DNA of 11,000 bases, taken from assembly GCF_964340395.1 (NCBI RefSeq), contig NC_135549.1:26489095-26500094 (forward strand). The letters are read 5' to 3'. A model generated the notes under the pieces. That model was not told the DNA's origin. It was given only the letters and a program-made list of their open reading frames with translations, and did not search any database. The position numbers and the translations under genes are program-made. The DNA comes from Glandiceps talaboti (taxonomy: Eukaryota; Hemichordata; Enteropneusta; Spengelidae). Of the stretch, positions 7,672 through 11,000 are shown piece after piece (the first letter of the stretch is position 1; the number at the start of each line of letters is the position of its first letter).

Positions 7672-7676
7672 CATAT

Positions 7677-8820
7677 CTGGTGATACGCTCAAAATGTTCT
7701 GCATCCCGATAACAGATTGTCATATGGACACACTGGGAATGATATAATGAATGAATAGCAACTAACAACTTTTTCTTGCTTGTGTGTAATATTAATAATA
7801 ATTCATTCTCATAAATCATATGAATAAATCATATGAATAAATTATAACAATATACTCAATGTACAAAGTTGAAAAGAGTAAAAGACTGAAAATAGTTGCA
7901 TTTAGCAACTAATCGAGTTCAGCCAATTGAAATGCCATTTATTGAAATAGTGTAGTTCCTGAGTGAAGTGATTGTGTTTTAAACATAATATGAGTCAAGT
8001 CATCACGCGAAAAGGTACCTAATGGTCAAAAGTTTCGATTTTGTGTTTTCATTAAAATATCAACGTATGTGATGCCAGTTTTCAGACGGTACTTCGGTTG
8101 ACCAGTTTTGGAGCCCATAATAAGTTGGTTAAAATTTAACCATAATATGACCCCCTACTATAGGTTTATGATTTTATACCAAAGCAAACCCCATCTATGT
8201 GTGTATACTGGAAAATGTGTGCTGAGATTGGGGAATGCAGACAATTATATTCTTGAATATTCAACCTGAAATGAAAATGTTATCATACTCTATGTCCACC
8301 ATGTACATTGACTTGCAACATTGGAAGATTCTAATAAATGAATGGGGGTGGAGGGGTGGATGGATATGCCAAGAACAAGTTATATTCATCAGAAAGAGAT
8401 GTTCTTAAACTTTAACAGAAATCTGTGATGAGTTTATAATAGTAAAGGGTGAATGTGAGTATACAAACTGCAACACTAAATAACCATGTACAGACAGGTA
8501 TCCTAGTTAATTTATTTGACCATATAGAAATGCATAATTCATTCCATCTTCTATCATCTTGATGTAGTCTATTCAGTTTCACAGCACAGTACAGTACAAA
8601 TGTGGTTTTGAGGAAAAAAACACACAACAAAGACAGTTTCACCAAAATAATGTTACCAGTGTTTTTTATTTACAAAAAGCTAGGAAATGCTAGTCACTTG
8701 TACCACATTACAAAGAACTGACTACTATTCAGATTTCACCATATTGTGGCACCCTAGGTATTAGATCAATGGTACTAGTATATGATACATGATCAGCAGA
8801 ATATTTTAAATGAAAAATTA
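7677..8820. other. AT-rich stretch with no supportable gene
   Basis: No domain-bearing frame is visible. Small features are a repeated AATCATATGAATAAAT unit near 7814-7845 and a palindrome GGTTAAAATTTAACC near 8127-8141. There is also a G-rich tract, GGGGGTGGAGGGGTGGATGG, near 8343-8362. The 77-codon minus frame at 8645-8412 has no recognisable content. The DNA is intergenic or intronic. Confidence 0.55.
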
Positions 8821-8850
8821 CACACACACACACACTCACTCACTCACTCA
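8821..8850. repeat. Compound microsatellite (CA)n(CTCA)n
   Basis: Seven CA dinucleotides (8821-8834) are followed by four CTCA units (8835-8850). This is a simple-sequence repeat typical of animal genomes. The CTCA block probably arose by mutation and expansion within the CA tract. Confidence 0.95.
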
Positions 8851-10700
8851 AATATGAAATGTCTATGTTTTCAGAAACTAATTAATGATCATACAATCAT
8901 CTCCAAGATGATGTATGGATTTCAGGTACGGCATTAAACTACTGTGGAATGGACAGTATATAAACATGTCTATTTTGCAGATCAATTCTCACCTCGCCAC
9001 TGTCAATTTGTACTTGAACAAAGACTGGATCTGGGTTTTATTTAGGAAATCTAACAAACTAAATCTTGGAAATGCCTCTAAATAGAACAAAACATTGTGA
9101 AATAATATCTACCCAAATACAATACTGAAGTCAAGGAGCTTCATCACCTGGAAGTTGAAAATTTTTAGCAATATTACTTTTTGCTGACTTATTTACAATA
9201 TTAACTAACCCATCATCATGAAGGGAAAGATCCAGCAAGGCATTATTTCTCTCCTCTCTTTATATTGGTGTTGCTTACTCTTATTTCCTTCTTTAATTTT
9301 TCACAAAAATTTTGCATGTTCATAAGGTACAGTAGTCTATATAATTGCAAGACTTGACTGTGCTCTGTCATTTTAGCATGTTGGGTTCATGGGTAAAGGG
9401 AGTGTCTAACTCTTTTTGAATCCCTAGATGTCAGTACCAAGTGCCCTTGAAAAAAAATGCTGCCATCCATTTCCGAAAAGTCAAAATTATCATTTTTGAC
9501 TAAAACTTTTACTGAACATCTGCCATTACCAAAAAAGGAAATGAATCACACCAAAACCATGTTACAAATATAGTCCCTAGGTACGTACACACAATATATC
9601 AAAGAACTCCAACAGCTGATTTCATAGAAGATGTAAATAGAAAAGGTTGACTGGTTGATAATATACAATCGATCTAACCCTTTAGCTTTGCTCATGATTA
9701 ACTGTTACCAACAACAGCACAGCTAAAAAGTTGAGCGATATAAATAATTAACCATCCGAAGTTATAATAGCTGGCTGGACCTTTCCTTTTAACAAGTGTA
9801 AATATCTGAATGCCCTATACATACTGTAACTTCTTTAACAGACCAAAACATGCATCAAATATACACCTTTAGAGTGGTCGACATCAATATAAGTCAGTGT
9901 ATTATTTGATGATGCCCAACTGCAAGCTTAACACGGGGTACATTGTATTGTCACTTTAACTTTAACCTTAATTTATTAGATTTTTTTTTTATTTTTGGCA
10001 GTTATTAGAAAGAGATGTCATATCAGTGAAGTGTCTCAGGGCTTTCACTTTCTCTGGTTTGGGTCTGGCATATCAAATTATCTAGGGAACGAATTCACTT
10101 TTGGCACAAATATGTTGTTGATTACATGATTTTAATGTACAGTAGACACTTCATATTTTTTTAATGAGTGCGCCCTTCACACATTTTATTTTCAGCTTCA
10201 CAAATCTGTCTGTATTTGTTGTGAACATCCTCCTTGTAACTTCCTGGTAAGTTCCATATAGAATAGTTGCCACCAGGATGCCATTTGATAGGTCATAGTT
10301 TTAAATATACTGAACTGCCTTACCATGTTACGTGGTGTCTGCAATAAAAATATGAATCCAAAGTATGTAATGAAAAATGATAGCAATTCTAGAATAATTC
10401 TGAACACAACATAGACTCAAAATGGAAATCATGTAATTCAAGACACCCCCACCACATTTCATTTCTGTATATAGGTAGATAAAGAAAACTTATCAAGATT
10501 TGTACTGCTTTAGTAGGCTTTGGAGGTGGTTATAGAATGGTGTCCTCCCTCCCAAAATGAGAACTTATTTTATTGACAATAAACAAATCAGAGCCACATG
10601 GTGATACAGTTACTACATTATGCTGTAACACTAGAGTACACGTAGAAAGATCTTAAAATCACGCGCACCATAGAGAACCAAATAAATGCGCCCTGGTAGA
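8851..10700. other. AT-rich stretch with no supportable gene
   Basis: There are no frames with recognisable domains, no RNA gene and no long repeat. A short hairpin, GTCAAAATTATCATTTTTGAC, near 9480-9500 is the most regular structure. The 69-codon minus frame at 10407-10198 is hydrophobic at its start but has no family signature. The DNA is probably intergenic, intronic or untranslated. Confidence 0.5.
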
Positions 10701-10725
10701 TAGAATAGACGTAGTAAATGGTGGG

Positions 10726-10980
10726 GAATGACGTAAAGAGTTTGTTCATTCCATAGGTTTCTAAACTTCCCAGTCGGAAAATAATTTCCTCCTCCTTCAA
10801 CCTCAACATATCTCCATCACCAGAAACATTGCAAACACCTGAAGTCCACATATCTGATACACTGTGATCGTTAGTAATGAGGTGCACAGATACAGGATAT
10901 TACCGAATTTTTATGTCTGGTACTTCAGGGAAATGTTCCATAAAACGATCGCCAAGACGACGTGCAGTCGAACCTATACA
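10726..10980 (-). pseudogene. GIY-YIG endonuclease fragment, Penelope-like retroelement type
   Basis: On the minus strand one frame reads CIGSTARRLGDRFMEHFPEV, stop TAA (10902-10900), then YPVSVHLITNDHS, GDGDMLRLKEEEIIFRLGSL and ETYGMNKLFTSF. This is the layout of the GIY-YIG endonuclease attached to reverse transcriptases of Penelope-like elements. It has YIG (here CIG), RRLxDRFxEH with the catalytic-type Arg, a PVSxHF-type linker and an E-E-IFxLGTLxPxGIN ending. The frame stays open past the domain to a stop at 10620-10618. A T-run ending TATAG just upstream (about 10980-10995) could be a splice acceptor or only the domain edge. The reverse transcriptase, if present, lies beyond the window. 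The in-frame stop marks it as dead. The family call is from memory of the motif pattern. Confidence 0.6.
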
Positions 10981-11000
10981 TAAAAAAAAAACAAATTTCT

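Noticed and set aside
8412-8645. 77-codon minus-strand frame with hydrophobic stretches
   Set aside because: Hydrophobicity is expected from T-rich codons in AT-rich DNA. No motif or splice context supports it.
10198-10407. 69-codon minus-strand frame with a hydrophobic start
   Set aside because: No recognisable family, and its composition is explained by AT-rich DNA.
1-11000. Search for CRISPR arrays, tRNA or rRNA genes and bacterial operons
   Set aside because: No regularly spaced repeats with unique spacers, no cloverleaf or rRNA core sequence, and no tightly packed frames with ribosome binding sites were seen. The DNA is eukaryotic in character.

Overview
The window looks like animal (metazoan) genomic DNA. 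It is AT-rich and intron-style, with long non-coding stretches, a microsatellite, fold-back repeats and decayed transposon genes, and it has no bacterial operon structure. The gene content points to an invertebrate deuterostome or a lophotrochozoan, the groups known to carry RAG-like (RAGL/ProtoRAG) transposons. The species cannot be fixed from the sequence.

The centre of interest is about 2.0-5.2 kb. The plus strand carries the C-terminal end of a RAG1-like transposase (about 2865-3288). It includes the equivalent of the third catalytic acidic residue (Glu codon 3084-3086) and a C-terminal CCHC zinc knuckle. Facing it on the minus strand is an almost full-length RAG2-like gene (5178 down to 3934), with six kelch-type motifs followed by a PHD finger and a basic tail. 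This tail-to-tail RAG1L/RAG2L order is that of ProtoRAG-type transposons and of the vertebrate RAG locus. Frameshifts and an in-frame stop in the PHD show that this copy is a fossil, not an active or domesticated recombinase.

Directly upstream of, and abutting, the RAG1L fragment lies a second recombinase relic of a different class: a Crypton-type tyrosine recombinase (DUF3504) domain (about 2022-2875) with at least four frame changes. Its 5' edge sits exactly at an AATAAA plus A12 tract that looks like a retroposon 3' end. Between the two RAG genes is a roughly 450-bp imperfect palindrome (about 3332-3782) that resembles a MITE.

Downstream of RAG2L (its 5' side) there is a likely splice acceptor at 5179-5180. 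Beyond it are diverged copies of a 12-bp repeat (5821-5981), some unassigned minus-strand open frames, a fold-back structure (6892-7090) and a nearly perfect 373-bp tandem duplication (6926-7671). The rest (7.7-11 kb) is non-coding AT-rich DNA with a CA/CTCA microsatellite. At the right edge is a minus-strand GIY-YIG endonuclease fragment of Penelope-like type, broken by one stop. The first 2 kb holds no gene that I can support. Overall the locus reads as a graveyard of nested mobile elements built around a RAG-like transposon.
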